Origin: Dactylosporangium aurantiacum
GTDB taxonomy: Bacteria; Actinomycetota; Actinomycetes; Mycobacteriales; Micromonosporaceae
Assembly (NCBI RefSeq): GCF_000716715.1
Contig: NZ_JNYJ01000036.1
Span: 186,001 to 250,000, forward strand
Direction of reading: 5' to 3'
DNA length: 64,000 bases
Under the pieces are notes generated by a model. The model was not told where the DNA came from and made no database searches. It worked only from the letters and a program-made list of their open reading frames with translations. Numbering within the stretch: the stretch's first letter is position 1; every line of letters begins with the position of its first letter. Positions 37,041 through 47,022 of the stretch are shown here, piece by piece. The translations under genes were made by a program, and so were the position numbers.

Positions 37041-38356
37041 TAACGATCACACCCACCCATGACGGGGTCGAGCGAGGCGCCGCCCACGATGACGTCGGCG
37101 AGCAGCCCGCCCTCGGCCATCGCCGGAATAGCCTGCAGGTTGACGAAGCTGGGCTCCCGGTAGTGCACCCGGTAGGGCCGGGTGCCTCCGTCGGAGACCG
37201 CGTGCACGCCGAGCTCGCCGCGGGGCGCCTCGATCGGCACGTACACCTGGCCGGCCGGCACCCGGAAGCCCTCGGTGACCAGCTTGAAGTGGTGGATCAG
37301 GGCCTCCATCGACTGGCCCATGATCTTCGCGACGTGGTCCAGCGAGTTGCCGAGGCCGTCGCCGCCGATCGCCAGCTGCGCCGGCCAGGCGATCTTCTTG
37401 TCGCCGATCATGATCGGGCCGGGCTCGAGCCTGTCCATGGCCTGCTGGATGATCCGCACCGACTGGCGCATCTCGTTGAGCCGGACCATGTAGCGGCCCC
37501 ACGCGTCGCCGGTCGGCTCGGTGGGGACCTCGAAGTCGTACGTCTCGTAGCCGAGGTACGGCTGCTGCTTGCGGATGTCCCAGCCGAGACCCGCGGAGCG
37601 CAGCACCGGGCCGGTGATGCCCAGCGCCAGGCAGCCGGTCACGTCGAGCACGGCCACGCCCTGCGTGCGCTCGCGCCAGATCGTGTTGCCCGACAGCAGG
37701 TCCTCGTACATGTCGATGCGCTCGGGCATCCAGGTCAGGAACTCCCGGATCTTCGCGGCCGCTTCCTCGGGCAGGTCCTGGGCCAGGCCGCCGGGGCGGA
37801 TGTACGCGTGGTTCATCCGCAGGCCGGAGGCCAGCTCGAAGATGTCGAGGATGTACTCGCGCTCACGGAAGCCGTAGATCATCATCGACAGCGCGCCGAG
37901 CTCCATGCCCGTCGTCGCCAGCCACACCAGGTGGGAGGAGACCCGGTTGAGCTCCATCATGAGCACGCGGATCGTCTTCGCCCGCTCGGTGATCTGGTCC
38001 TCGATGCCGAGCAGCTTCTCCACCGCGAGGCAGTAGCCGGTCTCGTTGAACATCGGCGCGAGGTAGTCCATGCGCGTGACGAACGTGGTCCCCTGGGTCC
38101 AGTTGCGGAACTCCAGGTTCTTCTCGATGCCGGTGTGCAGGTAGCCGATGACGGTGCGGGCCTCGGTGACCGTCTCGCCTTCCAGCTCCAGGACCAGCCG
38201 GAGCACGCCGTGGGTCGACGGGTGCTGCGGACCCATGTTGACGACGATGCGCTCCTCGGAGCCCGCCTCGTTGACGACCGTGTCCCAGTCGCCGCCGGTG
38301 ACGGTGAAGACCCGGCCTTCCGTGGTCTCGCGAGCGCTTGCGTAATCGGTGGTCAC
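37040..38356 (-). CDS. nuoD: NADH-quinone oxidoreductase subunit D
   Basis: 438 residues from GTG 38356 in a GTGA overlap with nuoC. The family signature [20 protein letters not shown] is near residue 40, with [12 protein letters not shown] and the C-terminal [15 protein letters not shown]. NuoD forms the quinone pocket with NuoB, so it is where menaquinone made by the neighbouring genes is reduced. Confidence 0.96.
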   Translation of the reverse strand: MTTDYASARETTEGRVFTVTGGDWDTVVNEAGSEERIVVNMGPQHPSTHGVLRLVLELEGETVTEARTVIGYLHTGIEKNLEFRNWTQGTTFVTRMDYLAPMFNETGYCLAVEKLLGIEDQITERAKTIRVLMMELNRVSSHLVWLATTGMELGALSMMIYGFREREYILDIFELASGLRMNHAYIRPGGLAQDLPEEAAAKIREFLTWMPERIDMYEDLLSGNTIWRERTQGVAVLDVTGCLALGITGPVLRSAGLGWDIRKQQPYLGYETYDFEVPTEPTGDAWGRYMVRLNEMRQSVRIIQQAMDRLEPGPIMIGDKKIAWPAQLAIGGDGLGNSLDHVAKIMGQSMEALIHHFKLVTEGFRVPAGQVYVPIEAPRGELGVHAVSDGGTRPYRVHYREPSFVNLQAIPAMAEGGLLADVIVGGASLDPVMGGCDR

Positions 38357-39087
38357 TGGTAACTCCTCCGCTGGTCCGGCGGTGGGATCTCGGCGCCCTT
38401 GTACTCGACCGGCACGCCGCCGAGCGGGTAGTCCTTCCGCTGCGGGAAGCCCTCCCAGTCGTCGGGCATCAGGATGCGGGTCAGGTTCGGGTGGCCGTCG
38501 AAGACGATGCCGAACATGTCGTAGGTCTCCCGCTCCTGCCAGTCGGCGGTCGGGTACACCTTGGTGACGCTCGGCAGGTGCGGGTCCTCGGCGGTGACCG
38601 CCGCCTCCAGCCGGATGCGGCGGCGGAACGTCATCGAGGTCAGGTGGTAGACGGCGTGCAGCCGCCGGCCGTCGGAGCCGAGGTAGTCGACGCCGGACAC
38701 CGACGACAGCAGCTCGAAGCGCAGCGCCGGGTCGTCCCGCATGATCTGCGCGACCTCGGCGATCCGCTCGGGCACCACGTGCAGCGTCAGCTCGCCGCGG
38801 TCGACCACGACCCGCTCGATCGCGTCGTCGAAGCCCGGGTAGGCCTCCTCGAGCCCGTCGACGACCTCGTCGAAGTACCCGCCGAACGGCCGCGGCGAGT
38901 CCAGCTCGACCGCGCGGCGCCGGCGGAGACCGCCGAAGCCCGAGGTGTCGCCGGTGCCGTGGACACCGAACATGCCCCGGCCCGCGGCGATGGACGGCGG
39001 GTAGTCGGCTGGAGCGCCGGTCTGTGCGCCGGTCGGCGGCGCGGCGGCCGGGACGCCGCTCGGTTCCACATTGGACGGGCTGGTCAC
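38353..39087 (-). CDS. nuoC: NADH-quinone oxidoreductase subunit C
   Basis: 244 residues from GTG 39087, in a GTGA overlap with nuoB. The first about 75 residues are a low-complexity Pro/Ala/Gly extension; the core has the 30-kDa-subunit signature [21 protein letters not shown] and KDYPLGG. A structural subunit of the peripheral arm between NuoD and NuoB. Confidence 0.94.
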   Translation of the reverse strand: MTSPSNVEPSGVPAAAPPTGAQTGAPADYPPSIAAGRGMFGVHGTGDTSGFGGLRRRRAVELDSPRPFGGYFDEVVDGLEEAYPGFDDAIERVVVDRGELTLHVVPERIAEVAQIMRDDPALRFELLSSVSGVDYLGSDGRRLHAVYHLTSMTFRRRIRLEAAVTAEDPHLPSVTKVYPTADWQERETYDMFGIVFDGHPNLTRILMPDDWEGFPQRKDYPLGGVPVEYKGAEIPPPDQRRSYQ

Positions 39088-39755
39088 TTCGCTCCTCCGG
39101 ACAGGTTCGCCCGCTCTTCCATCCACTTCTGGATGCGCAGCTGCTCCTCGCGGCCCTGAGCGACGGCCTTGGTCCACTCGGCGCGCTTGGCCTTGTCGAA
39201 CCGGTAGCTCGACGGCATCGCGCCCGGCGCGACGATCGGCGCGCCGTCGCGCTCGACGCGGGCCTCGATCATGCGGCGGCGGCGGTCACCGAGCGGCTCG
39301 GCCATCACCTTGTCGTGCAGACGCAGGATCGCGTCGATCAGCATCTCCGGCCGCGGCGGGCAGCCCGGGAGGTACATGTCGACGGGCACGATGTGATCGA
39401 CGCCCTGCACGATCGCGTAGTTGTTGAACATGCCGCCGCTGGACGCGCACACGCCCATCGAGAGCACCCAGCGGGGCTCCGGCATCTGGTCGTAGATCTG
39501 GCGCAGGACCGGGGCCATCTTCTGGCTGACCCGGCCGGCGACGATCATCAGGTCGGCCTGGCGGGGGCTGGCCCGGAAGACCTCCATGCCGAACCGCGCC
39601 AGGTCATACCGCGCGGCGCCGGTCGCCATCATCTCGATGGCACAACAGGCCAGACCGAAGGTGGCGGGCCAGAAGCTCGCCTTGCGCGACCAGTTGACCA
39701 GCTTCTCGACGGTGGTCAGCAGTACGCCGGTCGGTACCTTTTCCTCGATGCCCAT
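39084..39755 (-). CDS. nuoB: NADH-quinone oxidoreductase subunit B
   Basis: 223 residues. Cluster N2 ligands are visible as the tandem Cys37-Cys38 in [14 protein letters not shown], a Cys in [10 protein letters not shown] and one in [10 protein letters not shown]2 passes electrons to quinone. The tail after about residue 165 is basic and helical. It is 3 bases downstream of nuoA. Confidence 0.96.
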   Translation of the reverse strand: MGIEEKVPTGVLLTTVEKLVNWSRKASFWPATFGLACCAIEMMATGAARYDLARFGMEVFRASPRQADLMIVAGRVSQKMAPVLRQIYDQMPEPRWVLSMGVCASSGGMFNNYAIVQGVDHIVPVDMYLPGCPPRPEMLIDAILRLHDKVMAEPLGDRRRRMIEARVERDGAPIVAPGAMPSSYRFDKAKRAEWTKAVAQGREEQLRIQKWMEERANLSGGAK

Positions 39756-39758
39756 GGC

Positions 39759-40124
39759 TCAGTCCCAATCCAGCCCGCCGCGCCGCCACACGTAGGCGAA
39801 CGCGACGAACACCGTGACGATGAACAGGATCATCTCCACGAACCCGAAGAGGCCGAGCATGCCGAAGTTCACGGCCCACGGGTACAGGAAGATGATCTCG
39901 ATGTCGAAGACGATGAAGAGCATCGCGGTCAGGTAGAACTTGACCGGGAAGCGGCCACCACCGACGGGCTGCGGAGTGGGCTCGATGCCGCACTCGTAGG
40001 CGTCAAGCTTCGCCTTGTTGAAGCGGCGCGGCCCGACGAACGGGGCCACCGCGACGGAGAACAGGGCGAAGCCCGCGGCGAGGGCGAAGAGTCCGAGGAT
40101 AGGTACGTACGGCGCGAGCGACAT
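39759..40124 (-). CDS. nuoA: NADH-quinone oxidoreductase subunit A
   Basis: 121 residues from ATG 40124, preceded by GGAG; the frame continues upstream to 40178 but without a ribosome site or family similarity. Three membrane spans; motifs [23 protein letters not shown] and [14 protein letters not shown] are those of NuoA. First gene of the 14-gene nuo operon in the standard A-to-N order; the promoter is expected in 40125-40289. Confidence 0.95.
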   Translation of the reverse strand: MSLAPYVPILGLFALAAGFALFSVAVAPFVGPRRFNKAKLDAYECGIEPTPQPVGGGRFPVKFYLTAMLFIVFDIEIIFLYPWAVNFGMLGLFGFVEMILFIVTVFVAFAYVWRRGGLDWD

Positions 40125-40214
40125 CGTGCTGCTCCGTCCTTTCGGCGAGCCCGCGGGGCTGCCGCCCCTGGGGACCACTCAAGCTGTATGCGGTTTAACA
40201 CTATTCGGTGATGT

Positions 40215-40232
40215 CCGGACGGCTTCGTCCGG
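40215..40232 (-). terminator. Hairpin between reductase gene and nuoA
   Basis: Perfect 7-bp stem CCGGACG / CGTCCGG around GCTT. On the minus strand it is about 58 bases past the reductase stop and 90 bases ahead of nuoA, so it may end the upstream transcript or be part of the nuo leader. No T-run. Confidence 0.45.
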
Positions 40233-40289
40233 GGCACCCCAAATGCGGCTTTGGGCTGTGCTTTTAGCTCTCGACCGCACTGCCGGCGC

Positions 40290-41564
40290 TCACGCCGCGG
40301 GTGCGATGCGGGTCATTGCGTTGATCACGCGGTCCATGGCGTCGCCGCCTCGCGGGTCCGTGAGGTTGGCGAGGAGCTTCAGCACGAACCGCATGAGCAT
40401 GGGGTGGGGCATGCCGTGCTTGGTGGCCATCCGCATCACCTGCGGCTGACCGATGAGCTTCACGAAGATGTTGCCGAGCCGGTAGTAACCGCCGTAGCGC
40501 GCCTTGAGCTCGGCGGGGTAGTTGGCGAGCACCCGCTCGCGCGAGGTGCCCTGCGGGCGGGCGAGAGCCTGGATGGCGATCTCCGCCGCCAGCTCGCCGG
40601 ACTCCATGGCATACGCGATGCCCTCCCCGTTGAACGGGTTGACCATGCCGCCGGTGTCACCCACCAGCAGCACGCCCCGGGTGTAGTGCGGCACCCGGTT
40701 GAAGCCCATGGGCAGGGCGGCACCCTGTGGCTTGCCGTCGGCGTTGGCCGGGTCCGACAGGCCCCACTCGGCCGGCGTGTTGTCCAGCCAGTCGGCGAGC
40801 AGCGTCTTGTAGTTGGTCTTGCCGTAGGCCACGCTGCTGTTGAGCACGCCGAGGCCGACGTTGACCCGGCCGTCGCCGAGGCCGAAGATCCAACCGTAAC
40901 CCGGCAGCAGCTTGTCGCCGGACTCCCGGCTGCGCAGCTCCAGCCACGACTCCAGGTAGTCGTCGTCGTGCCGGAACTCACTGCGGAAGTATTGCCGGAC
41001 CGCCACGCCCATCGGCCGGTCCTCACGCTTGGCGATGCCCAGCGCGAGCGCGAACCGGCCGGAGACCCCGTCGGCGGCGATGACCAGGGGCGCGCGGAAC
41101 TCCAGCGGCTCCTTGCCGGGCCCGGTCGCGGTCACGCCGACCACCCGGCCGGTGCGGTCGAGGATCGGCCCCGTCACCGGCGTGCCGGTGCGCAGCACGG
41201 CGCCCGCGTCCGTCGCCGCCGTGGCCAGCATCTGGTCGAAGTCCATGCGGGTGCGGGTCAGGCCGTAGTCCGGGTAGCTGGCGAGCTCGGGCCAGTCCAG
41301 CTCGAGCCGGACGCCACCACCGATGACGCGCAGGCCGCGGTTGCGCAGCCAGCCCTTCTCCTCGGTGGTGTCGATGCCCATCTTGATCAGCTGCTTGACC
41401 GCACGAGGGGTCAGCCCGTCGCCGCAGACCTTTTCCCGGGGGAACTCGGTCTTCTCCAGCAACAGCACCCGCAGCCCGTGCCGGGCCAGGTGGAACGCGG
41501 CGGACGACCCGCCGGGCCCAGCGCCGACGACGATGACATCCGCGTCGTTTCCAGTGTCGGTCAC
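40290..41564 (-). CDS. menJ: Geranylgeranyl reductase family flavoprotein, MenJ-like
   Basis: 424 residues. N-terminal FAD site DVIVVGAGPGGSSAAFHLA, the family hallmark EKVCGDGLTPRAV near residue 50, VIAADGVSGRFALALG, and the second FAD motif LLVGDTGGMVNPFNGEG near 290. MenJ reduces one double bond of the menaquinone side chain; other family members act on plant-type or archaeal prenyl lipids, so MenJ is a family- and context-based call. Start: the GTG at 41573 lies inside the AGGAGG ribosome site, so the GTG at 41564 is used. Directly upstream of nuo on the same strand. Confidence 0.85.
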   Translation of the reverse strand: MTDTGNDADVIVVGAGPGGSSAAFHLARHGLRVLLLEKTEFPREKVCGDGLTPRAVKQLIKMGIDTTEEKGWLRNRGLRVIGGGVRLELDWPELASYPDYGLTRTRMDFDQMLATAATDAGAVLRTGTPVTGPILDRTGRVVGVTATGPGKEPLEFRAPLVIAADGVSGRFALALGIAKREDRPMGVAVRQYFRSEFRHDDDYLESWLELRSRESGDKLLPGYGWIFGLGDGRVNVGLGVLNSSVAYGKTNYKTLLADWLDNTPAEWGLSDPANADGKPQGAALPMGFNRVPHYTRGVLLVGDTGGMVNPFNGEGIAYAMESGELAAEIAIQALARPQGTSRERVLANYPAELKARYGGYYRLGNIFVKLIGQPQVMRMATKHGMPHPMLMRFVLKLLANLTDPRGGDAMDRVINAMTRIAPAA

Positions 41565-41572
41565 AGCCGTCA

Positions 41573-41578
41573 CCTCCT
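41573..41578 (-). promoter_or_regulatory. Ribosome-binding site that fixes the menJ start
   Basis: AGGAGG on the minus strand, 8 bases upstream of GTG 41564. It overlaps the alternative GTG at 41573, which excludes that codon as the start. Confidence 0.75.
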
Positions 41579-41784
41579 GCCCTTCGTCACGCTGACCGGT
41601 GGTTTCCGGCTCGTGAAAGTCTTCACAAAGTCACTCTGGTGGGAGTCTAGAACCGCGGAGCGGCCCACTGTCGGTTAGGCGACCCTAAGTTGTCACCCGA
41701 GCGGTCACCTAGATCGGCAAATCGGACGACAAGGCACTGGTAGGTCGGTATCGGCGCGGTGGCAAATAGCGATCATCGTGGTGG

Positions 41785-41798
41785 GTTATCCACAGAAA
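41785..41798. other. GTTATCCACAGAAA motif, copy 2 (DnaA-box-like)
   Basis: Identical over 14 bases to the minus-strand reading of 11508-11521. It lies in the 282-base gap between the MenJ-like gene and the AbiEi-like gene, about 50 bases upstream of the latter's ATG. It contains the 9-mer TTATCCACA. Nothing else was recognised in this gap. Confidence 0.6.
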
Positions 41799-41846
41799 AT
41801 TCTTGTGCGTCGACTTCGGATGGGTACATGACGATCCTCGGACATC

Positions 41847-42746
41847 ATGAACCCCGGGCAGCCGGAGCGTGACCGGCTCGACGCACATGCCGCCGACCAG
41901 TGCGGCCTCTTCACTCGGCAGCAGGCTCTGAGCTGCGGATACACCAGTGCGCGAATCAGGACCAAGGTGCAGGCCGGCGATTGGATGGCCGTCCTGCGCG
42001 ACGTCTTCGCCGACCGGGGCCTGCCGGTGACCCCGCGGCTGCGCGACGTGGCCGCCCAGCTCGCCCTTCCCGGTGCCGTGCTCGCCGGCCCGTCGGCCGC
42101 CAGGTGGCACGGCTGGACCATGCCGAGCACCGAGACGTTCGTGGCGCTCGCCGGCCGGCGTCCGCGGCTGCGGCACGTCCACGTCCTGACGCAGGAGGTG
42201 CCGGAGACCGACGTGCAGATCATCGACGGCCACCGCGTCACCGGCCCTGACCGCACCGTCTTCGACTGCGCCCGCCTCCTGCCCGACGGCGTGGCCTCTG
42301 CCCTGCTCACCACCGCGCTGCAGGAGTGCTGGACGACGATGCCCGAGCTGGCCAGCCGCATCCGCGACGCGACCGGCCGGCACGGGACCCCGCGGCTGGT
42401 CCGGCTGATCCGCACGGTGGCGCTGGGCAACCGCACGGCCGCGTTGCGGCTCGCCGGGAAGCTGCTGCAGCGGGCGGGGATCTGGGGGTGGAGCCCGCAC
42501 GAGCCGATCAGCGACCGGTGGGGCCTGATCGGCCTCGGCGACCTGGTCTTCCCCGAGGCGAAGCTGGTCATCGAGCTGGGCATCGACGAGCTGGAGCCGG
42601 CACCGTTGCGGGAGCGGCACACCCGGCTGGCCGCGGCGGGCTGGACGGTCGTCACCTACACCTGGGGCGACTTGACCAGCCGCCCGTCGGACCTGGTGGC
42701 GGAGCTGCGCCAGCACCTGGACCGGCTGACCCCGGTGCGCTGGTGA
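41847..42746 (+). CDS. AbiEi-like domain protein with degenerate DUF559/Vsr-like C-terminus
   Basis: 299 residues. The N-terminal helix-turn-helix resembles AbiEi-family antitoxin domains (CGLFTRQQALSCGYTSARIRTK then GDWMAVLRDVFADRG). The middle part has the usual DRTVFDCARLLP segment. The C-terminus resembles the DUF559/Vsr nuclease fold (GLGDLVFPEAKLVIELGIDE, then AAGWTVVTYTWGDLTSRP), but the usual catalytic pattern IExDGxxxH is not intact. No AbiEii toxin is adjacent, so this is a solitary gene of a type very common in actinobacteria; the role is unknown. No clear ribosome site precedes ATG 41847. Confidence 0.72.
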   Translation: MNPGQPERDRLDAHAADQCGLFTRQQALSCGYTSARIRTKVQAGDWMAVLRDVFADRGLPVTPRLRDVAAQLALPGAVLAGPSAARWHGWTMPSTETFVALAGRRPRLRHVHVLTQEVPETDVQIIDGHRVTGPDRTVFDCARLLPDGVASALLTTALQECWTTMPELASRIRDATGRHGTPRLVRLIRTVALGNRTAALRLAGKLLQRAGIWGWSPHEPISDRWGLIGLGDLVFPEAKLVIELGIDELEPAPLRERHTRLAAAGWTVVTYTWGDLTSRPSDLVAELRQHLDRLTPVRW

Positions 42747-43130
42747 CGGCGACGATGGCAGTGCGGCACCGGCGCGTGCTGGAGGCCGCCGGGTGGGACT
42801 GGGCCTCCGGCGGGCTGAGGGCGACGGCTGGGTGGGGAGGGGCCGGCGGAGGGAGACGTGCCGGTGGAGGGGGACGTGCGGCTTCGCGGGGATCTGCGGC
42901 TGAGCGAGGGCGGGCGGGCCTTCGCTGGTGCCGACCGCAACCAGTGGTCCGGCCGCCGCCTCTCACGAGCCGGCTGGCCGCCGGTCCGCCTGAACTGACG
43001 CCGAGGGGTTGCCGTCGTCGCCCTCGTCCCGCCTCCGTGCGGTGTGCCGGCGGAGGCCATGGGCAGTTCGGGTTGGCGGCGGGCAGTGCCTACCCGCCGG
43101 CGAGCATGACCGCGCGGAGCCGTGGAACGT
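42747..43130. other. Gene-free region after AbiEi-like gene
   Basis: No supportable gene. A possible hairpin GGAGGCC / GGCCTCC lies just beyond the AbiEi-like stop (about 42780-42810). The rest is G/C-rich sequence leading into tandem repeats; small frames such as 42963-43238 on the minus strand have no ribosome site or recognisable protein. Confidence 0.45.
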
Positions 43131-43860
43131 GAGACCCGCCGCCGAGGCGGCCAGGTGGCAGGCCCAGCCCAGCCCGGCCAGCTCGCTCGGGTAGGCCCGG
43201 CGCAAGTCGCTCAAGATGGTGCGGCGCGACTCGCTCAAGCCGGCCCGGCGCGGCGCGGCGCGCTTGCTCAGGTCGGCCCGGCGCGGCGCGGCTCGCTCAG
43301 GTCGGCCTGGCGTGGCCTGGCTCGCTCGGTTGGCGCGGCGTGGCCTGGCTCGCTCAGGTCGGCGCGACGCGGCCTGGCTCGCTCGGTCGGCGCGACGCGG
43401 CCTGGCTCGCTCAGGTCGGCGCGGCGCGGCGGCTCAGGCTCGGACCAGCCCGGGCTCAGCCCAGCCCGCTCAGGTCGGGGTGCTCAGGCCGCCGCAGCGC
43501 ACTGGCTCAGCTCAGCGCTCGGCCGATGCGGCGCGGCCCAGCCCAGCTCGCTCGGGCCGACGCGGCGCGGCCCAGCCAGACCGCTCTCGGGCCGACGCGG
43601 CGCGGCCCAGCCCGCCCGATCGGCGTGCTCAGGGCGGCGCGACCCGGCCCAGCCCAGCCCGCTGGGTTGACGCGGCGTGGCGGAGACCAGCCCGCTCGGG
43701 TCGGCATGCTCAGGTATGCGCCTCCCTGATAAGCCCGCTCAGGTCGGCGTGCTCAGGTCGGGGCGGCGCGATCGGGCTCAGCTCAGCCGCTCGGGCACAC
43801 GCGGCGCGACTCAGCCGTTCGGGCTGGCGCGGCGCAGGCTCAGACCAGCTCAAACCGGCC
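43130..43860. repeat. Degenerate tandem repeats, core period 28-29 bp
   Basis: The element GGCTCGCTCAGGTCGGCGCG and variants recurs across the region. The clearest run, about 43255-43430, has five units of 28-29 bp alternating CTCAGGTCGG with CTCGGTCGG. Further right the same words (GCTCAGGTCGG, CGACGCGGCGCGGCCCAGCC) recur at wider spacing. Predicted proteins here are translations of the repeats, not genes. Confidence 0.75.
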
Positions 43861-43906
43861 CGGACCCGCACTCCGCGCCCAAGACAGTCCGGCTCAAACA
43901 ATTCAG

Positions 43907-44034
43907 GCCCGAAACAACCCGGCCCCAGACCAGCCCAAGCCCGAAACAACCCGGCCCCAGACCAGCCCAAGCCCGGAACAGCCCGGGCCCAGACCAGCCC
44001 AGGCCCGAAACAGCCCGGGCCCAGACCAGCCCGG
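43907..44034. repeat. 32-bp tandem repeat, 4 units, beside menG 3' end
   Basis: Units at 43907, 43939, 43971 and 44003 read GCCCGAAACAACCCGGCCCC then AGACCAGCCCAA; the first two are identical, the others differ at a few bases, and decayed partial units flank both sides up to the menG stop at 44063. No spacers lie between units, so this is not a CRISPR array. The minus-strand menG end GGGTCTGAGC resembles the repeat word CTGGTCTGAGC. Confidence 0.85.
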
Positions 44035-44062
44035 GCTCAGACCAGCCCGGGTTCAAAGCAGC

Positions 44063-44755
44063 TCAGACCCGGAAGCCTCGGTGGAGGGCGACCACGCCGC
44101 CGGTGAGGTTGCGCCAGGCGACCTTGCGCCAGCCGTTGGCGGTGACGCGGGCGGCCAGGCCTTCCTGGTTGGGCCAGGCGCGGATCGACTCGGCCAGGTA
44201 GACGTAGGCGTCGGGGTTGCTGGAGACGCGCTTGGCGACCTGCGGGAGGGCCTTCATCAGGTACCCGAGGTACGCGCCACGGAAGGGGCGCCACGTCGGG
44301 TGGCTGAACTCACAGATGACCAGGCGGCCGCCGGGCTTGGTGACGCGGGCCATCTCGCGGAGGGCGGCGTCGGTATCGACGATGTTGCGCAGGGCGAAAG
44401 AGATGGTGATCGCGTCGAAGGTCTCGTCGGCGAAGGGGAGGGCCAGGGCGTCGCCGGCGAGGAGGGGGACGGCGGGGCGCTTGACGTGGCCGGCCTGGAG
44501 CATGCCGATGGAGAGGTCGACGCCGACGGCCTGGGCGCCTGACTTGGCGAGCTCCTCGGTGGAGACGCCGGTGCCGGCGCCGAGGTCGAGGACGCGCTCG
44601 CCCGGCTTCAGGCCCAGGGCCAGCCGGGTCTCGCGGCGCCACATGCGGTCCTGGCCGCCGGAGATGACGGTGTTGGTGAGGTCGTACCGCTTGGCGACGC
44701 CGTCGAACATGGCGGCGACCTCGTGGGGCTGCTTGTCCAGCGAGGCGCGGCTCAT
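44063..44755 (-). CDS. menG: Demethylmenaquinone methyltransferase
   Basis: 230 residues from ATG 44755, overlapping the mqnC stop by 4 bases. The UbiE/MenG pattern is clear: [26 protein letters not shown], the SAM site [40 protein letters not shown] and [17 protein letters not shown]. It methylates demethylmenaquinone, the last ring-modifying step. The operon with mqnC places it in the futalosine menaquinone route. The gene end abuts a tandem-repeat array, so the transcript end is probably inside the repeats. Confidence 0.94.
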   Translation of the reverse strand: MSRASLDKQPHEVAAMFDGVAKRYDLTNTVISGGQDRMWRRETRLALGLKPGERVLDLGAGTGVSTEELAKSGAQAVGVDLSIGMLQAGHVKRPAVPLLAGDALALPFADETFDAITISFALRNIVDTDAALREMARVTKPGGRLVICEFSHPTWRPFRGAYLGYLMKALPQVAKRVSSNPDAYVYLAESIRAWPNQEGLAARVTANGWRKVAWRNLTGGVVALHRGFRV

Positions 44756-45990
44756 GACGACACCGGGGTCAGCGGGATGGAGCGGCCGGTGCCGCCGCCG
44801 GGGATGGCGATCGAGGAGAAGTGTGACTGCACGCGGTCGTCCGTGGGGTCGTCGGCTGGGGTCCAGTGCACGCGGAGGTGGCGGTACTGGGTGTCGCGCT
44901 GGGCCGGGATGCGGTCCGCGTCGCGGATCATCTGGACCAGTTCGGTGAGGCGGGACCGGTGGCGGGCGCCGGCGGAGGAGATGACGTTCTCCTCGAGCAT
45001 GATCGAGCCGAGGTCGTCGACGCCGAGGTGCAGCGACACCTGGCCGACGTCCTTGCCCGTGGTGAGCCACGAGGACTGCAGGTGGGCGATGTTGTCGAAG
45101 AACAGCCGGGCCACCGCGACGATGCGCAGATATTCGAGGCTGGTCGCCTGGGTGCGGCCCTTGAGGTGGTTGTTCTCCGGCTGGTACGTCCACGGGATGA
45201 ACGACCGGAAACCGCCCACCGTGCCGGCCAGGTCGGCCTCGACGGTGTAGCCGTTGGCGACGGCCTTGTCCTGCACGTCGCGGATCATGCGCAGGTGCTC
45301 GATGCGCTCGGCGTTGGTCTCGCCGGTGCCCATCATCATCGTGGCGGTCGAGGAGACGCCGAGGCGGTGGGCCTGGGTCATGACCTCCAGCCAGCGCTCG
45401 CCGGACTCCTTGAGCGGGGCGATCGCCTTGCGCGGGCGCTCGGGGAGCATCTCGGCGCCGGCGCCGGCGATGGAGGCCAGGCCGGCGGCCTTGATCCGCT
45501 GGATCGCCTCCTCGATGGAGACGCCGGAGACCTTCGCCATGTGCAGGACCTCGGACGGCCCGATCGAGTGGATGACCAGCGACGGGAACGCCTGCTTGAC
45601 GGCGGAGAACAGCTCCTCGTAGTACTCGACGCCGTAGTCGGGGTGGTGACCGCCCTGCAGCATCACCTGGGTCGCGCCGAGGTCGACGGCCTCCTGGCAG
45701 CGGTGCAGGATCTCCTCGGTGCCGTGGGTCCAGCCCTCGGCGTGCTTGGGCGCCCGGTAGAAGGCGCAGAACTTGCACGCCGTCACGCAGACGTTGGTGT
45801 AGTTGATGTTGCGGTCGATGAGGTACGTGACGATGTTGTCCGGGTAGCGCCGGCGGCGCACCGTGTCGGCCGCCTCACCCAGCGCGTGGAACGGGGCGTC
45901 GGTGTAGAGCAGCAGCGCCTCTTCGGGGCTGATCCGCCCGCCGTCGGCGGCGCGCTGCAGGATGTCGCTGATCACCGGAGTTTCCGTCAC
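44752..45990 (-). CDS. mqnC: Cyclic dehypoxanthinyl futalosine synthase
   Basis: 412 residues. A radical-SAM enzyme with Cys68, Cys72 and Cys75 in the CX3CX2C motif ([10 protein letters not shown]), followed by [21 protein letters not shown] and [19 protein letters not shown], the MqnC/MqnE family pattern. It closes the ring of dehypoxanthine futalosine in the futalosine pathway. GTG 45990 is the start. Operon with menG downstream; mqnA lies about 8 kb away, so the pathway is scattered. Confidence 0.93.
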   Translation of the reverse strand: MTETPVISDILQRAADGGRISPEEALLLYTDAPFHALGEAADTVRRRRYPDNIVTYLIDRNINYTNVCVTACKFCAFYRAPKHAEGWTHGTEEILHRCQEAVDLGATQVMLQGGHHPDYGVEYYEELFSAVKQAFPSLVIHSIGPSEVLHMAKVSGVSIEEAIQRIKAAGLASIAGAGAEMLPERPRKAIAPLKESGERWLEVMTQAHRLGVSSTATMMMGTGETNAERIEHLRMIRDVQDKAVANGYTVEADLAGTVGGFRSFIPWTYQPENNHLKGRTQATSLEYLRIVAVARLFFDNIAHLQSSWLTTGKDVGQVSLHLGVDDLGSIMLEENVISSAGARHRSRLTELVQMIRDADRIPAQRDTQYRHLRVHWTPADDPTDDRVQSHFSSIAIPGGGTGRSIPLTPVSS

Positions 45991-46060
45991 ACCCCGAGAC
46001 TACGTTGGCGATGAAGCCGTCCGGCAGGGCCCCGCGACCTGTCGTGCCTAGGATCACCAA

Positions 46061-47017
46061 GTGACTGACATGCGCTATCGGCGCCTCGGCGCCTCGGGTC
46101 TGACCGTCTCCGTCGTCGGCATCGGGTGCAACAACTTCGGCGGCCGCATCGACGCGGACCGGGCGGCGGAGGTCGTCCACGCCGCGATCGACCTCGGCGT
46201 CACGCTTTTCGACACGGCCGACATCTATGGTGCGACCCCCGGCGCCTCGGAGGAGGCACTCGGCGCGGCGCTGGGCAAGCGGCGCGACGACGTCATCGTC
46301 GCCACCAAGTTCGGCATGGACGCGCGCGGCGCCAACGGGCCCGACTGGGGCGCCCGCGGCAGCCGGCGCTACATCGCCAGGGCCGTCGAGGCGTCGCTGC
46401 GCCGGCTCGGCACCGACTACATCGACCTGTACCAGCTGCACGCGCCCGACCCGAAGACGCCGATCGAGGAGACGCTCGACGCGCTCCACGCCCTCGTCCA
46501 GGCCGGGAAGATCCGGTACATCGGACACTCGAACTTCAGCGGCTGGCAGGCCGCGGACGCCGCGTGGACCGCGCGGAGCAGGCACCTGACGCCGTTCGTC
46601 AGCGCCCAGAACTATTACTCGCTGCTCGAGCGCTCCGTCGAGCAGGATCTGGTGCCGGCGCTGGAGCACTACGGGCTGGGCCTGCTGCCGTTCTTCCCGC
46701 TCGCGCACGGGCTGCTGACCGGCAAGTACCGGCGCGGCGAGGCGGCCCCGGCCGGCACCCGGCTGGCCCGGGACGGCTTCGACAAGGTCCTCGCGGCGGC
46801 GCCCTGGGACACGATCGAACGCCTCGAGGCGGTCGGCCGGGAACGCGGCGTCGACCTGCTCACCGTCGCCATCGGCGGCCTGGCCGCCCGGCCGGCGGTC
46901 ACCAGCGTGATCGCCGGTGCCACCAGCGCCGAGCAGGTCAGGGCCAACGTCGCCGCCGGCGCCTGGGTCCCCACGCCCGAGGACCAGATCGCGATCGACG
47001 AGGCGCTCAAAGCCTGA
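46061..47017 (+). CDS. Aldo/keto reductase
   Basis: 318 residues with the AKR tetrad: Asp in LFDTADIYG, Tyr of the same motif, Lys in VATKFGMDA and His in YQLHAPDP. NADPH-dependent carbonyl reductases of this type act in the cytoplasm; the substrate is unknown. GTG 46061 is listed; an ATG three codons later is also possible. Divergent from mqnC, 70 bases apart, and convergent with rskA. Confidence 0.92.
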   Translation: MTDMRYRRLGASGLTVSVVGIGCNNFGGRIDADRAAEVVHAAIDLGVTLFDTADIYGATPGASEEALGAALGKRRDDVIVATKFGMDARGANGPDWGARGSRRYIARAVEASLRRLGTDYIDLYQLHAPDPKTPIEETLDALHALVQAGKIRYIGHSNFSGWQAADAAWTARSRHLTPFVSAQNYYSLLERSVEQDLVPALEHYGLGLLPFFPLAHGLLTGKYRRGEAAPAGTRLARDGFDKVLAAAPWDTIERLEAVGRERGVDLLTVAIGGLAARPAVTSVIAGATSAEQVRANVAAGAWVPTPEDQIAIDEALKA

Positions 47018-47022
47018 AACGA

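Noticed and set aside
42963..43238. 91-residue minus-strand frame
   Set aside because: No ribosome site or recognisable family, partly inside repeats.
43907..44034. CRISPR array
   Set aside because: 32-bp units are directly adjacent without spacers and no cas gene is in the window.
43216..44106. Open frames in the tandem-repeat region
   Set aside because: They are translations of degenerate repeats, shift frame between units, and lack ribosome sites.
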